From Spiroplasma phoeniceum (GTDB lineage Bacteria > Bacillota_I > Bacilli_A > Mycoplasmatales > Mycoplasmataceae): 64,000 nucleotides of DNA. This document shows positions 31,978 through 43,965 of this stretch, piece after piece (the first letter of the stretch is position 1; each line of letters opens with the position of its first letter). Location of the stretch: positions 1,550,001-1,614,000 of the forward strand of contig CP110830.1 in the NCBI GenBank assembly GCA_026239495.1, given 5' to 3'. Below the pieces are notes generated by a model. That model worked only from the letters and a program-made list of their open reading frames with translations, was not told the DNA's origin and did no database searches. Both the position numbers and the translations under genes were made by a program.

Positions 31978-33349
31978 ATGACAACAATTAATTTGCCACA
32001 AGTACCTTTTACATTACGAGGTAATACAACAAACCAAAAAGCGTATGTTGATATGGTTAATGCTTTATTGCGTGGACCTTTATATAATGAATATGCAAGT
32101 ATTATGCAGTATGCAACAGAAACCGCAGAACAAGTTGCTTGATTACCAAATGCAGGACAAGCATTATATAATTTAACTCATCGTGTAGTATGACAAGATG
32201 ATTATTCATTACCAAATGGCGGAACAACTCAAACAATGGGTTTAACAAGAATTCCAGTTCCTATTGATAAAAGATTTAATTTAAAATTAATGAATGAGGC
32301 TTTTGACTTAGCATTAATAGAACAAAAATATTAAAAATGGTGTTATTGCCGATGCTATTTCTAGTGTTGTACATAATAAATTTGTTAATTTAGAATGTGA
32401 ATTAATTCAGGGGATTTATGATTATTGTTTAGCAGATGGTCAGTATGAAGTAATTCCATTTCGTAGTTATACAGCTGAAAATGCTGATGATGCAAATAAA
32501 GCATTCTTTATATTAAATGAAACTTTGATTGAATTAACAAATCAAATTAGTAATTTATATTTTGGCTTGCCAACCGATAAAATGTTTATGGTTTTAGGTC
32601 GAAAAGCCTATTTAGGATTAACACCTGCTTATTTAAAAGTAATTGGTTCACAAGCCCAATTAAAAGCGATGGTTAATGGTGAATTATATGAAAATACAGC
32701 AATGGGTATTCCTGTATCAAAAAGCTTTCATTTAGAAAAAACATATACAAAAGGACAAGTTAATCGTGATAAAGGTTATAATTTTACTAATGTAAATGGT
32801 TTGATTATTAATAAACAGGTTTGAGCATATCCAATTAATATGGATACTATTCAACAAGTTTTAGATAATGATACTGCTAACCCTAAATGAATTGGTAAAG
32901 TTCAATATGCAACACCAACTATTTTATATCCAAAAACATGTAAAATTATTTTAGAAAAACAACCAACACAAGATGAAATTAATACTGCTAAAAATAATCT
33001 TAATAAAACATTTAGAGTACCAGTTGATTATGTAATCACTGCACCAACACCAAGTAAAATAGATATTAGTAAAATTAATAAAATAGAGAAACCAATCATT
33101 CATGTTACAAACGCAGCAAGTACAACACCAGAAGAATTAAAACCACAATTTAAAGATGTTGTTTTAAAAGCAGTAAAAGCAGTAAATAGTTCTTTAACTG
33201 AAAGTGATTTTGATTACTTTATTGAAAGTAAAGGTGAAGATTGACCAATTAATATTACAAATGATAAAACTGTTGAAGTTCAAATTGAAGGTAAAAATAA
33301 CGCTACTGGTCAAACAAACCCGATTGATGTTAAAATTAAAAATTCTTAA
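31978..33349 (+). pseudogene. Major capsid protein with spiralin-like C-terminal domain, frameshifted
   Basis: MTTINLPQVPFTLRGNTT starts 15 bp after the scaffold gene. At 32324-32328 there are five A where the intact copy (38066-39436) has four, so the frame breaks after ALIEQ. The rest matches the intact copy. The C-terminal about 95 residues (from PSKIDISKIN to IDVKIKNS) resemble the spiralin repeat. Role: shell protein of the phage head. Confidence 0.72.
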
Positions 33350-33355
33350 TAAACA

Positions 33356-33571
33356 ATGAATTTATTAATATTAAGAGTTTTAACTTTATTAGTATCTAAT
33401 TTAGAAAATAAACCTTTAATAAGTAAATTTGTAAATTTAATTAATAGAGTTAATAAAATTCAAAATAAAGTATTAAAACCAATTAATTATATTACTGATA
33501 AATATAATAAAATTACAAATAAAGTTGAAGATATTTATCAATGGTTAAATCCTTTTACTTATTTAGATTAG
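33356..33571 (+). pseudogene. Phage gene downstream of capsid, truncated by IS5 (prophage 1)
   Basis: MNLLILRVLTLLVSNLENKPL to DIYQWLNPFTYLD, where the stop is made by the IS end. An N-terminal hydrophobic helix is followed by a basic helix. The copy at 39443 extends 45 residues further. Possibly a membrane protein such as a holin or minor virion protein; unproven. Confidence 0.6.
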
Positions 33572-34798
33572 ACTTCTTGCATAACCCATTAAAATAATTT
33601 CAAATATTTGTAAAAAGGGGTTAATATAAAATTATAATTTTAATTAATTATGTCTTTTATTTAAAAATTTAATATTTTGCCACAACGAAAAATTATTTTA
33701 TTATTCAAATTTGTTAATTTTAAATAAATCTTTTATGATAACTATAATAATTGTAAATTATAAATTGAAGCAATTAAATTAAATCTTAAACTAAATCGTT
33801 TTCTGCGATTTCTATATTTTTCTGTAATAATTTTAAATTTTTTAAGAATAGCAAAAATATTTTCAATAATAATTCTTATTTTTGAAACTAGTCTATTATG
33901 TTGTTTTTGTTCTTTATTTAAATGTTTTTTCTTAGTTTTCTTTGTGGGCATTATAACATTATTGTGAATTTTTTGTATTCCTTGATAACCACTATCAACT
34001 ATTAATTTGGGTAGTAAGAAAAGGGTTGAGGTTTTGGTATAAAAAGTATTTTTTTAATGTTATTGATGAATTTAAAACACTAATAAATCAGGATTTTTAA
34101 AAATTTATCCAATTATTTTATTTATATTTTTTATAAAACCTCAACTTTTGTAATGCTATCTTAATTTGGTATTTTTTAAAATTGCGATTTTTGATTCTTT
34201 AAATAAAGCATAATCATGTTTTTTACCAAGTGAAAAACTTGTTGCAATAATTTTTTTGGTTTCTTGTTCGATAATTACTTGTGTTTTAATAGTGTGTTTT
34301 TTCTTTTTACCAGAATAAGATTGTTTTTGTCTTTTTTTGGGCGTTGGATTGGGGTTTCGGTAGCATCAATAATAATAGTTTTATCATTAAAATAATCATT
34401 TATTAGCGCTTTTTTACCAGCAACTTGCTGAAAATCAGGGTGTTTAATTAAAATATCTTCAATTCACTTGATATTGCGATAACAATTGGCTTCACTAATT
34501 CCGAAATTTTTTCCAAGATGAAAATAAGTTCGATATTCTCGTCAATACGATAAAGTCATCAATAATCGATTTTCTAGTGATAATTTATTAGCTTTGCCGC
34601 CTTTTTTAAATTTTTCTATTTCAGCTACTTGTAAAATATTTAACATTTTATTAAAAATATCTTGTTTTATTCCTGTTAATCTTAATCATTCTTTATCATT
34701 AATATTTTTAAATTCATCAAATTTCATAATTTAATATCCTCATAAATTATATTTTATAATAATATTTTAATAATAAAACCATGTATCGCAAGAAGTCT
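33570..34798 (-). mobile_element. IS5-family insertion sequence, subtype B, interrupted by a 151-bp MITE
   Basis: The same ends and transposase as the copy at 19598 (start 34727, end 33742), but ORFB is split by the insert at 34010-34160. Flanks differ: ATT on the left in prophage 1, AAT on the right in prophage 2. The copy at 39794 shows the reciprocal flanks, so these two elements exchanged partners by inversion. Confidence 0.88.
34010..34160. mobile_element. MITE with 26-bp terminal inverted repeats and 8-bp target duplication
   Basis: Ends GGTAGTAAGAAAAGGGTTGA and GATAGCATTACAAAAGTTGA are related inverted repeats. TTAATTTG occurs on both sides (34002-34009, 34161-34168) and only once in uninterrupted IS copies, so this is a true insertion. 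No coding capacity. The arms match the palindrome at 252-326. An 8-bp duplication points to an IS256-like or similar transposase, none of which is visible here. Confidence 0.85.
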
Positions 34799-36567
34799 AA
34801 TAAAGATAATATTATTAGTACGCAAGCTTCATCATATTTTAGAAGAAAAGATGAATTTGGTAATACTGTTGGTAATGTTCAAATTGAATATAATAAAATG
34901 GGTGCATATAATGTTTGAGATATTTTAAATATGAATAATTTTATTAATCGTCAAATTACTATATTGCCTTTAAACTATACACAAAAATTAGTATTTAATC
35001 CTTTTACAATACCAGGTGGAATTGGTAAATTCTTAAACTTTATTTCATTTGGTATTCCATGAGGATGAGTAATTAATCAAGATAAAAAACTTGACCTAAT
35101 TTCCAATGACTTAATGGTTTTATGAGTGCTAATGTTTATAGTTTTTATAATGATTCTTTTTGAGGTGATAATGCTAAAGGTAAGGGTTATTTACCATTTG
35201 AAATATTTAGAGAACAAGGTAATGATAAAGTTGGTGCTATCTTTAGAGCAAATGCTACTAGTTTTGCTTTTACTACTTTATTAACTGATAAATTATCAGG
35301 TACAGTTTTTAATAAAGATGGCACACCAACAGAAAGAATAGTTTATTCAACTTATAATTTAAAACAATTAAATCCTAAAACTAATCGTATCTATTTAATT
35401 AATGAATTAGTAAGAGCGGTTGATGCACAAACACCAGTTAGTGATAGTGAAAAAGATAATGATTGTGAATTCTTACAAACACCCGATGGTACAAATTGTA
35501 GTTATATAATTGATATGTTTTCAATCCAAGCTTTATATAAAGGTAATTTTGAAATTATCTTTTATGCTGATAACCCATATACCAATAATGAAGAAGATTA
35601 TTTACGCTTATCAGTATGGAGTTTCAGAGGTAAAACAAAAAGTACATTAAATAATTATTTACGCGATATGACAACTAATTATAAAACTAGTTTTTTACTA
35701 CCACACGACTATGAAATACCAACATTTAACTACCCACAATATGTATTACCACCAGTACCATATAACTATAAACCTTATACACAAGATATTTGAGATGCTA
35801 ATGTAATTCAGCCATTAATAACTAAAATTACAGCACCAGCACAATGTAAATGAAAAAATAATCCTAGAAGTTATATTAATTTGTTTTCTGATGAATTTAA
35901 TTATGCTTATTATGATGTTGAAATTGATTTAAAACAAATTGACCCAACAATTCAAAATATCAGTAAATTTCAAGATGTTTATAAAACGATTGAAATAAGT
36001 AATCTTAATAATTTACAGGTTGAATGTGGACCACAAAATATAGAAAATTTTATACCAGATAGAAATATTAATATTATAGCTGGTGCTAATAGTTGTAATG
36101 TTGGTGGTGGTTCATTAGCCAATATAACTTTACAAGAAAGTGGTCGTTTACAAGTTGATAAAATTAATTTCCCCTATACTTTTAAAATAGATACGAAAAA
36201 AATAACTAATGAAATTAAAACGATTAATACTTTTAAAACGAATGATTTACCAATTTATGATGATTATGAAAACAATTATTTATCAGAAAAAAATCATTGA
36301 GATATTAATTTTTTAATTAAAATAACAAAATTATCTAATAATTATAATGATAAAATTAAAGAGACTTATTTACAAGCATATTATACTAATGATGTAAAAT
36401 TAAAAATTAGATTTACAAAAATAATATTTATCGAACTATTATCAGGATTTGGTTGGATTTATTTTGGCAATGACAAAGACATAATAATAGATGTTTCTAA
36501 CCCAAATGTATTAGGAATTAGAAATAAAAGCGATAGTTCAGTTAAAATTACAATTAAACCAAGATAA
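34799..36567 (+). pseudogene. Large virion protein, C-terminal 55 percent (prophage 2)
   Basis: Matches 27714-29446 of prophage 1 from DNIISTQASSYFRRKDEFGN onward. One base is missing in the A run at 35084-35089, shifting the frame; a long open frame follows, ending VKITIKPR. From about 35830 the sequence diverges clearly from copy 1 (APAQCKWKNNPRSYINLF in place of VNPHCINRGNLF), marking a variable region. The missing N-terminal part lies inverted at 40864-42297. Confidence 0.75.
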
Positions 36568-36569
36568 AC

Positions 36570-36597
36570 AAAAAAGAGATATTAAATCTCTTTTTTC
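36570..36597 (+). terminator. Terminator after the large virion gene (prophage 2)
   Basis: AAAAAGAGAT-ATTAA-ATCTCTTTTTT, equivalent to 29447-29478, placed between convergent genes. Confidence 0.8.
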
Positions 36598-37136
36598 TAT
36601 TCTACATTAACTTTTAAATTACCATCTTTATTTGTAATTAAGTCAGGTAATTTATTTTCTTCGCCATTTCAACGATAAACCGATTTAATATAATTTATAT
36701 AATCAGAATTTGTTTCTCCCCATCTCCTAAAAGCAATAGGATTATTACTACTATAAAATATAGATACATCTTTTATCTTATTCGTGCTGGTAATACCTTT
36801 AAAAAACTTTAATTCATAATTATTATCTTTATATATATTATATTCTTTGCCCACATCAATATTATAATTTCTAAAAATTTTATTTACTTCTCATTTACTT
36901 TTTTTTCATACTACATAATAATATTTATTATCCACTGTATTAAATGGTTTTTCTTGCGGTGCTATTCATTCTAAATTGTTTTTAATATTTTCATAAGTTG
37001 TATTTATTTTGTTTTCTTTTTTTAATTGTTCTAATTGCTCTTTTGTATATTCTTGTGGTTTATTACAAGCAACTAAACTTGTTGTACTTGTTCCTACTAA
37101 TGATATTGCACCAATAATACTTAATAATCTTTTCAT
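36597..37136 (-). CDS. Prophage-carried lipoprotein (cargo, prophage 2)
   Basis: 179 residues. Signal peptide MKRLLSIIGAISLVG and lipobox LVAC-N. It shares with the copy at 29476 the segment YTKEQLEQLKKENKINTTYE.. and the end GEENKLPDLITNKDGNLKV. The middle (IFRNYNIDVGKEYNIYKDNN to SNNPIAFRRWGE) is quite different, so this is a diverging or recombining surface antigen. AGAGGG and a (TA)15 tract lie upstream. It stands alone here, without the second cargo gene of prophage 1. Confidence 0.75.
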
Positions 37137-37174
37137 TCCAATCAACCCTCTTTTCTGATATTTATTAACTTTTT

Positions 37175-37210
<36 letters not shown>

Positions 37211-37364
37211 AGGGTAAATTAGTTAATAAAAAATTAAAAAAGTGCCACCAATAAACACTTTTGTTGATATTTTGATAAATAATTATTCATAGAAAAGATT
37301 ACTACAAATATTTTACAAAAAGGACAAGTAATTTAATAAATAAATTACTTAATTAAAATTATAT

Positions 37365-37469
37365 ACCTTTATTACGCGTTTTAAGGCCTAAATTATCAAT
37401 AAAATATATTAAGTTTAGTTTATTATTTATATATAAAAGTATTGTATTGCTAAAATAATAGTATATAAT
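37365..37469 (+). promoter_or_regulatory. Conserved block and head-gene promoter, prophage 2
   Basis: 37365-37417 repeats the conserved block of prophage 1. TTGTAT (37442-37447), a 16-bp spacer and TATAAT (37464-37469) form the promoter. The structured element found in prophage 1 is absent. Confidence 0.65.
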
Positions 37470-37586
37470 ATTTATAACGGTTTATCCTTTTAACAAAAAA
37501 GTAATTTACGGTTTGTGCTTTCCGCCTTAAAAATACTTATGCTGACTTGTTATTCGAACAAGAATAAAAAAAGAGGAGTTTATAAA

Positions 37587-38048
37587 ATGGCAATTACAAA
37601 AGGACAATTAATTGAACAAGGTTTAAGTGAAAAAATAGCAGATAATATTTTAAATGAATTTCATAATGAAACAAAACAAATTATTGAAGGTATTCAAAAA
37701 CGAAAAAATACTATTTCAAAAGAAGAGTATTTAAAAGTTGCTAATGAATTAGATGAATTAAAAGCATTTAAAGATGTTCCATCTAATAAAATTGAAGATA
37801 TTAAAACTAATTTAAATAAAGTTAGTGGTAGTTGTTTATCTGAAAAAATGCAAACTTTAAAAGAATTAAAACCTGATTTGTTTGTACAAGAACAGCCATC
37901 AGTTTCACCTGGTAATTTAATTAAAGAAATGGTTGAAAAATCTACTGAAAATAATAATGATGAAATTGAAACTATTAAAGAAAAAGGAGCATATACTCCT
38001 GATGAAATTAAAAAATTAACTGATTATACACTTAAAAACCTTAGATAA
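37587..38048 (+). CDS. Phage scaffold-like protein (prophage 2)
   Basis: 153 residues from ATG 37587 (MAITKGQLIEQGLSEKIADN), preceded by AGAGGAG. An upstream in-frame ATG (37515) is rejected because the homologue in prophage 1 starts at the equivalent site and the extra codons are leader DNA. Helical and charged like its copy at 31501, with an identical core ELDELKAFKDVPS and C-terminus YTPDEIKKLTDYTLKNLR. Intact. Likely cytoplasmic, acting in capsid assembly with the gene 17 bp downstream. Confidence 0.7.
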   Translation: MAITKGQLIEQGLSEKIADNILNEFHNETKQIIEGIQKRKNTISKEEYLKVANELDELKAFKDVPSNKIEDIKTNLNKVSGSCLSEKMQTLKELKPDLFVQEQPSVSPGNLIKEMVEKSTENNNDEIETIKEKGAYTPDEIKKLTDYTLKNLR

Positions 38049-38065
38049 TAAGGGAGTGAAATATT

Positions 38066-39436
38066 ATGGCAACAATTAATTTGCCACAAGTACCTTTTAC
38101 ATTACAAGGTAATACAACAAGGCAAAAAGCCTATGTTGATATGGTTAATGCTTTATTGCGTGGACCTTTATATAATGAATATGCAAGTGTTATGCAATAT
38201 GCAACAGCAACCGCCGAACAAGTTGCTTGATTACCTAATGCAGGACAAGCAGTATATAATTTAACTCATCGTGTGGTATGACAAGATGATTATTTATTAC
38301 CAAATGGTGGAGAAACTCAAACAATGGAATTAACAAGAATTCCAGTTCCTATTGATAAAAGATTTAATTTAAAATTAATGAATGAGGCTTTTGACTTAGC
38401 ATTAATAGAACAAAATATTAAAAATGGTGTTATTGCTGATGCTATTTCTAGTGTTGTGCAGAATAAATTTGTTAATTTAGAATGTGAATTAATTCAGGCT
38501 ATTTATGATTATTGTTTAGCAGATGGTCAATATGAGGTAATTCCATTTCGTAGTTATACAGCCGAAAATGCAGATGATGCAAATAAAGCATTCTTTACAT
38601 TAAATGAAACTTTGATTGAATTAACAAATCAAATTAGTAATTTATATTTTGGATTGCCTACCGATAAAATGTTTATAGTTTTAGTTCGTAGAGCCTATTT
38701 AGGATTAACGCCCGCTTATTTAAAAGTAATTGGTTCACAAGCACAATTAAAAGCAATGGTTAGTGGTGAATTATATGAAAATACAGCAATGGGAATTCCT
38801 GTATCTAAAAGTTTTCATTTAGAAAAAACATATACAAAAGGACAAGTTAACCGTGATAAAGGTTATAATTTTAATAATGTAAATGGTTTAATTATTAATA
38901 AACAAGTGTGAGCATATCCAATTAATATGGATACTATTCAACAAGTTTTAGATAATGATACTGCTAACCCTAAATGAATTGGTAAAGTACAATATGCAAC
39001 ACCAACAATTTTATATCCAAAAACATGTAAAATTATTTTAGAAAAACAACCAACACAAGAAGAAATTAATACTGCAAAAAGTAATCTAAATAAAACATTT
39101 AGAGTACCTATTGATTATGTAATCACTGTTCCAACACCAAGTAAAATTGATATTAGTAAAATTAATAAATTAGATAAGCCAAATATTAATGTTACAGACT
39201 CAACAAAAGCAACACCAGAACAATTAAAACCACAATTTAAAAATGTTGTTTTAAAAGCAGTAAAAGCAGCAAATAGTTCTTTAACTGATAGTGATTTTGA
39301 TTACTTTATTGAAAGTAAAGGTGAAGATTGACCAATAAATATTACAAATGATAAAACTTTTTCTGTTCAAATTGAAGGTAAAAATAACGCTACTGGTCAA
39401 ACAAACCCGATTGATGTAGTAATTAAAAACACTTAA
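38066..39436 (+). CDS. Major capsid protein with spiralin-like C-terminal domain (prophage 2, intact)
   Basis: 456 residues. Residues 1 to about 360 form the shell part (NLPQVPFTLQGNTTRQKAYVDM, WLPNAGQAVYNLTHRVVW, IPVPIDKRFNLKLMNEAFDLAL). The C-terminal about 95 residues run SKIDISKINKLDKPNINVTD, TPEQLKPQFKNVVLKAVKAAN, SLTDSDFDYFIESKG, then VQIEGKNNATGQTNPIDVVI. This order (KxDIS strand, helix with VLKAVK, AxDF strand, closing strands) is that of spiralin repeats. Head decoration domains with Ig folds are common in phages, but sharing one with host surface lipoproteins is notable. Position after the scaffold supports capsid. Confidence 0.75.
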
Positions 39437-39442
39437 TAAATA

Positions 39443-39793
39443 ATGAATTTATTAATATTACAAGTTTTAACTTTATTGGCAGAGAATTTAGGCAATAATT
39501 TAGTAATAAATAAATTTGTTAATTTAATTAATAAAGTTAATAAATTTACTTCATATTATGCTAATACTTTACAAAAAATTACAAATAAAATTGAAGATAT
39601 TTATAAATGATTAGGTCCATTTACTTATGTAGATTTAATTAAAAAAAGTCATAAAAAAGAAATACAACAAATATTAAGTCAATTAGAAAAAGATAATAAT
39701 ATTAAAAATAGAGAGCAATTTAAAAATGAAAATTATATAAATACTAATTGACAACTTTTAAATAGTACTTGACTTAATAGTGGCATGTTTAAT
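39443..39793 (+). pseudogene. Phage gene downstream of capsid, truncated by IS5 (prophage 2)
   Basis: MNLLILQVLTLLAENLGNNL to LNSGMFN, then the IS. It extends further than the prophage 1 copy (VDLIKKSHKKEIQQILSQLEKD) and has a hydrophobic start and a charged helical rest. Complete length unknown. Confidence 0.6.
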
Positions 39794-40863
39794 AGACTTC
39801 TTGCGATACCTGGTTTTATTATTAAAATATTATTATAAAATATAATTTATGAGGATATTAAATTATGAAATTTGATGAATTTAAAAATATTAATGATAAA
39901 GAATGATTAAGATTAACAGGAATAAAACAAGATATTTTTAATAAAATGTTAGATATTTTACAAGTAGCTGAAATAGAAAAATTTAAAAAAGGTGGCAAAG
40001 CTAATAAATTATCACTAGAAAATCGATTATTGATGACTTTATCGTATTGACGAGAATATCGAACTTATTTTCATCTTGGAAAAAATTTCGGAATTAGTGA
40101 AGCTAATTGTTATCGCAATATCAAGTGAATTGAAGATATTTTAATTAAACACCCTGATTTTCAGCAAGTTGCTGGTAAAAAAGCACTAATAAATGATTAT
40201 TTTAATGATAAAACTATTATTATTGATGCTACCGAAACCCCAATCCAACGCCCAAAAAAAGACAAAAACAATCTTATTCTGGTAAAAAGAAAAAACACAC
40301 TATTAAAACACAAGTAATTATCGAACAAGAAACCAAAAAAATTATTGCAACAAGTTTTTCACTTGGTAAAAAACACGATTATGCTTTATTTAAAGAATCA
40401 AAAATCGCAATTTTAAAAAATACCAAATTAATAGTTGATAGTGGTTATCAAGGAATACAAAAAATTCACAATAATGTTATAATGCCCACAAAGAAAACTA
40501 AGAAAAAACATTTAAATAAAGAACAAAAACAACATAATAGACTAGTTTCAAAAATAAGAATTATTATTGAAAATATTTTTGCTATTCTTAAAAAATTTAA
40601 AATTATTACAGAAAAATATAGAAATCGTAGAAAACGATTTAGTTTAAGATTTAATTTAATTGCTTCAATTTATAATTTACAATTATTATAGTTATCATAA
40701 AAGATTTATTTAAAATTAACGAATTTGAATAATAAAATAATTTTTCGTTGTGGCAAAATATTAAATTTTTAAATAAAAGACATAATTAATTAAAATTATA
40801 ATTTTATATTAACCCCTTTTTACAAATATTTGAAATTATTTTAATGGGTTATGCAAGAAGTCT
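39794..40863 (+). mobile_element. IS5-family insertion sequence, subtype B, intact
   Basis: Transposase 39865-40691. ORFA has 150 codons ending at 40317. ORFB is reached by a -1 shift at A7G (40254-40261), giving 275 residues without stops. DDE residues: IIIDATETP, LIVDSGYQG, RIIIENIFAILKKFK. Flanks are AAT on the left and ATT on the right, which do not match each other but match the partner copy at 33570, so it lies at an inversion end. Confidence 0.9.
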
Positions 40864-42297
40864 ATTATTTTAATTTACTTTTACTTTATTTGGTGGTGTT
40901 ATTTTTCAACTTTTAGACCAATAAAATTCAGAATTATTATCCTCTTCATTAATAGTTGTTCCAACAGTTGGATTAGTCGCTGCTGTTGTTGCTTTATCTG
41001 TTATTACAACACCTTCACTATTTTTTGAACTTCAAAAATCATATCTTGCCTCCATATTATCTTTTCAATCTTTAAATCCTGTTATCATTGTTGGTTGTAT
41101 ACCTTGAATGTTATATCAACTTACATCAGGTGAAGCATAAGTATTGATTTTATCTGGAGCAGCAGGAGACATGTTATACATTAGTAAATCACGAGAATTC
41201 ATTACTTTTTTATTAAATTGACCTTTAATAATTGGTCGTCCAATAACTGGTATATCAAATAAAATTGGATTACCATAAAATTTAACTGCCATTGCTCTAA
41301 CACCTAGGTCTTTTAATAAAATCTCATCTAATTCAACAATTCCTTTATTTAGTTTTTCATCATAAGTTATTTTAGGAAAACAATATCCTTCACCAGGTGC
41401 GGATGTTTGTATAAATTGTCGTACTGATAAACCACTATTACTAATTTTGTCATTAATACTTGAAAATGTAATTTCTTGTCATAAAAAACCACCATCATAA
41501 GGTGAATAATAATTAATAACATTTGAGGGATATAATCATTGTCTATATTGGGAAGCAGAATTAATATCACCACCACCAATATTTAAACCACGGTCATTAA
41601 ATACAGCATAAAAATTATAATAATCATTAATATTTAATTTCTCAGCATCTTCATCTAAAATTAATAAAGTATATTGTCTTTCATTAGATTGTTGAGCAAA
41701 TACTTGTTCAATTTTTGCTTCTCCAAATTGAATAGAACTTATATCATCAATCATATAAGCATCTCAATATTTACCAACTTTAATCTCTTTTGTATAAAAG
41801 TTATCGGCTTTATTATCATTAATAAAATAAATTAATTTATATTGATTTAAGTATTCTAACATTCTATTAATATCATGAATATTTTCGCCATCAATTAATT
41901 TTCAATAAACATTATTATTTTCATCTTTTAATTTTATTGCGAAAGGTGTTTCATTATTTGCTCATATTGTTGAGTTAATTGGTTGATTTTTAAAATCATC
42001 AATAGTTAATATATTAATTTCTTCACCTTTATGTTTTTGAACTATTTTTAAACTATCTTGTCATTGGGCTATTGTACTTTCCATATTATCAAATATTCTT
42101 GAATAACTACCACAATCACTTGGTTTAGCATTATTAGGTTTTCAACCTGTTTCAGTATCAGGCATATATGAACTATAAACATTAAAAGGAAATACCATTC
42201 AATGTCTGTTATCTTTTATGTTTTCTCTGATATCTATTAAAGTATCATGAGCTTGTCTTCTTAATTCTTCTATAACTCCGGGGTTAATTATACTCAT
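40864..42297 (-). pseudogene. Large virion protein, N-terminal 45 percent (prophage 2, inverted)
   Basis: MSIINPGVIEELRRQAHD onward is open for about 470 codons and matches 26275-27700. It ends at the IS after PPNKVKVN, a stop and two Asn codons, so this copy also carries a stop close to the break. With the IS and inversion removed it joins the piece starting at 34799 and shares an AAT duplication. Confidence 0.75.
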
Positions 42298-42300
42298 TTG

Positions 42301-43693
42301 TTAACTCTCCTTTATTTCTGTTCTACCTTGTAAGGAATTTTGATTATTACCAGTTTCATCATATTCTAGTAATTTATTATTATGTTCAATTTCTTTGGCT
42401 TGCATTTTATCTTGTCATGCTTCTACTTTTTCAAAATATTTGGTTGCTTCTAATTCATCAATATTATCATATTCAGTAATTGCTCTTATTGGTTCCGTTG
42501 TTCTATTTTGTAATCTAGCAGCAATTAATTTATTTTGTCGCATTTGATCAACTAAACTAGCACTAACAAAATCAAAACCATAAGGTCGTTCGCCAGTTCC
42601 ATCTCATAAACCATAATATTTTAAAACTGTATCAAACATCTTAGTATAATATTGTTTACGATATGCTTGTAAATATGCTTGTTTTTCTAAATCTTTTGTT
42701 TTAGTTAATAAAGATTGTGTTTTATTTTGGTCATTATCTGATTTATCACCAAATGAACTAGAAAAAGGACAGGCTAAATATACTTGTTCAATAATTGATT
42801 TTTGGCCTTCGGTATATGTTTCTAAGGTTGGTGTGCCTTGTACTATTTGTAAAGATTGGGATAATTGACCATCTACTGTTGATGAAATTGATTGAACAAA
42901 AATATCATCGAATACATCTTGTAGTACTTTTTTATTACCTTTGTTATAAGCAGTCATTAAATCATCACTTAGTATCCCATATCAATGCGTGCGATTTTCA
43001 TATCTTTCTTTTGATTTAATATTAAAACTATCTTCTAAATCAAATTGTAATTTATAACAATTTGCCATAGTTGGTCATGAATTTAAAGTGGTTGATGTTG
43101 ATAAAAATAAAGGATTAGGTTCATTAATCATTTCTCAAAAAGGTACTATACCTAATTTGTTTTTAAATTCTTGTACTAAAACAGGCCTAACATCATTTTT
43201 AATTTGTGTTTTACTTTGACCAACAACTACTTCATTATTTTTAGGCCAACCTTTAATAATTATTTTATCTTTGGTACAAATTAAATTTAAAATAAAACCA
43301 CTATCTGATTGATGATAATTTAATCAAATATCAGCACCTTGTTCAATTTCGTTTATTTTACTTACGCGTGATGTAAAGTTAAATGGGTTAATTCATAAAT
43401 CAATATTTCCATCACTAGTTTTCTAATAAGCCAAAGATAGTTTTACCCATTAAACTTGCTGTTAATTCATTCTTATCTAATTTCTCTTTTATTTTATAAG
43501 TTTCATATCATCAATTTAATTTTTCTAAAATGTCTTTACGATGAGACTTAAATAAAATATCTTTACCATTTATTAATCGCATTTGATGACGAGCAATAAT
43601 ATTTGCTAAATTAATTGTTCAATCATAATTATAAAATTTTAGAACACTATTAATATCATTTAAGTTTGGTAAACTAGGGAAAGCATTATTCAT
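42301..43693 (-). pseudogene. Phage portal protein, frameshifted (prophage 2)
   Basis: MNNAFPSLPNLNDINSVLKFYNYDW, here with the correct frame at the start, then an extra A (43419-43422 in T-run form) after TIFGLLE shifts it. The conserved KNKLGIVPFWEMINEPN and YCKLQFDLED-type segments follow. The gene is about 463 residues if repaired. It ends 3 bp before the next gene, with AAAGGAGAG acting as ribosome site. Confidence 0.72.
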
Positions 43694-43965
43694 GGTTATT
43701 TTGCTCCTTTAATTTTAAGATAAGTGCATAATTAATAATATTTACTGTTAATAAATTTGGTTCATTTTCTAAAACTTGTACACATACTTTAACTTTTTGG
43801 TATTTTTTAATATATTCTTTATATAAATTTAATTTACATATTGCGATATTATCTTTTTTTAATTGTTGACAAAGTCTTTTTTTTAACTTGTCCACAAACA
43901 GACATATAATGTCTTTTTGCATTTATTACACGCTCATCATGTATTACATAAATATCTTTTTTCAT
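43686..43965 (-). pseudogene. Small phage protein between terL and portal, frameshifted (prophage 2)
   Basis: MKKDIYVIHDERVINAKRHYMSVCGQVKK then an A8 run (43877-43884) where prophage 1 has A7, shifting the frame. The rest (KRLCQQLKKDNIAICKLN to LKLKEQNNHE) is open and lacks the stops of prophage 1. Start and stop overlaps with its neighbours are the same as in prophage 1. Confidence 0.65.

Noticed and set aside
37515-37586. N-terminal extension of the prophage 2 scaffold gene
   Set aside because: The prophage 1 homologue starts at the equivalent of 37587, where the ribosome site lies; the extra codons correspond to the mRNA leader.
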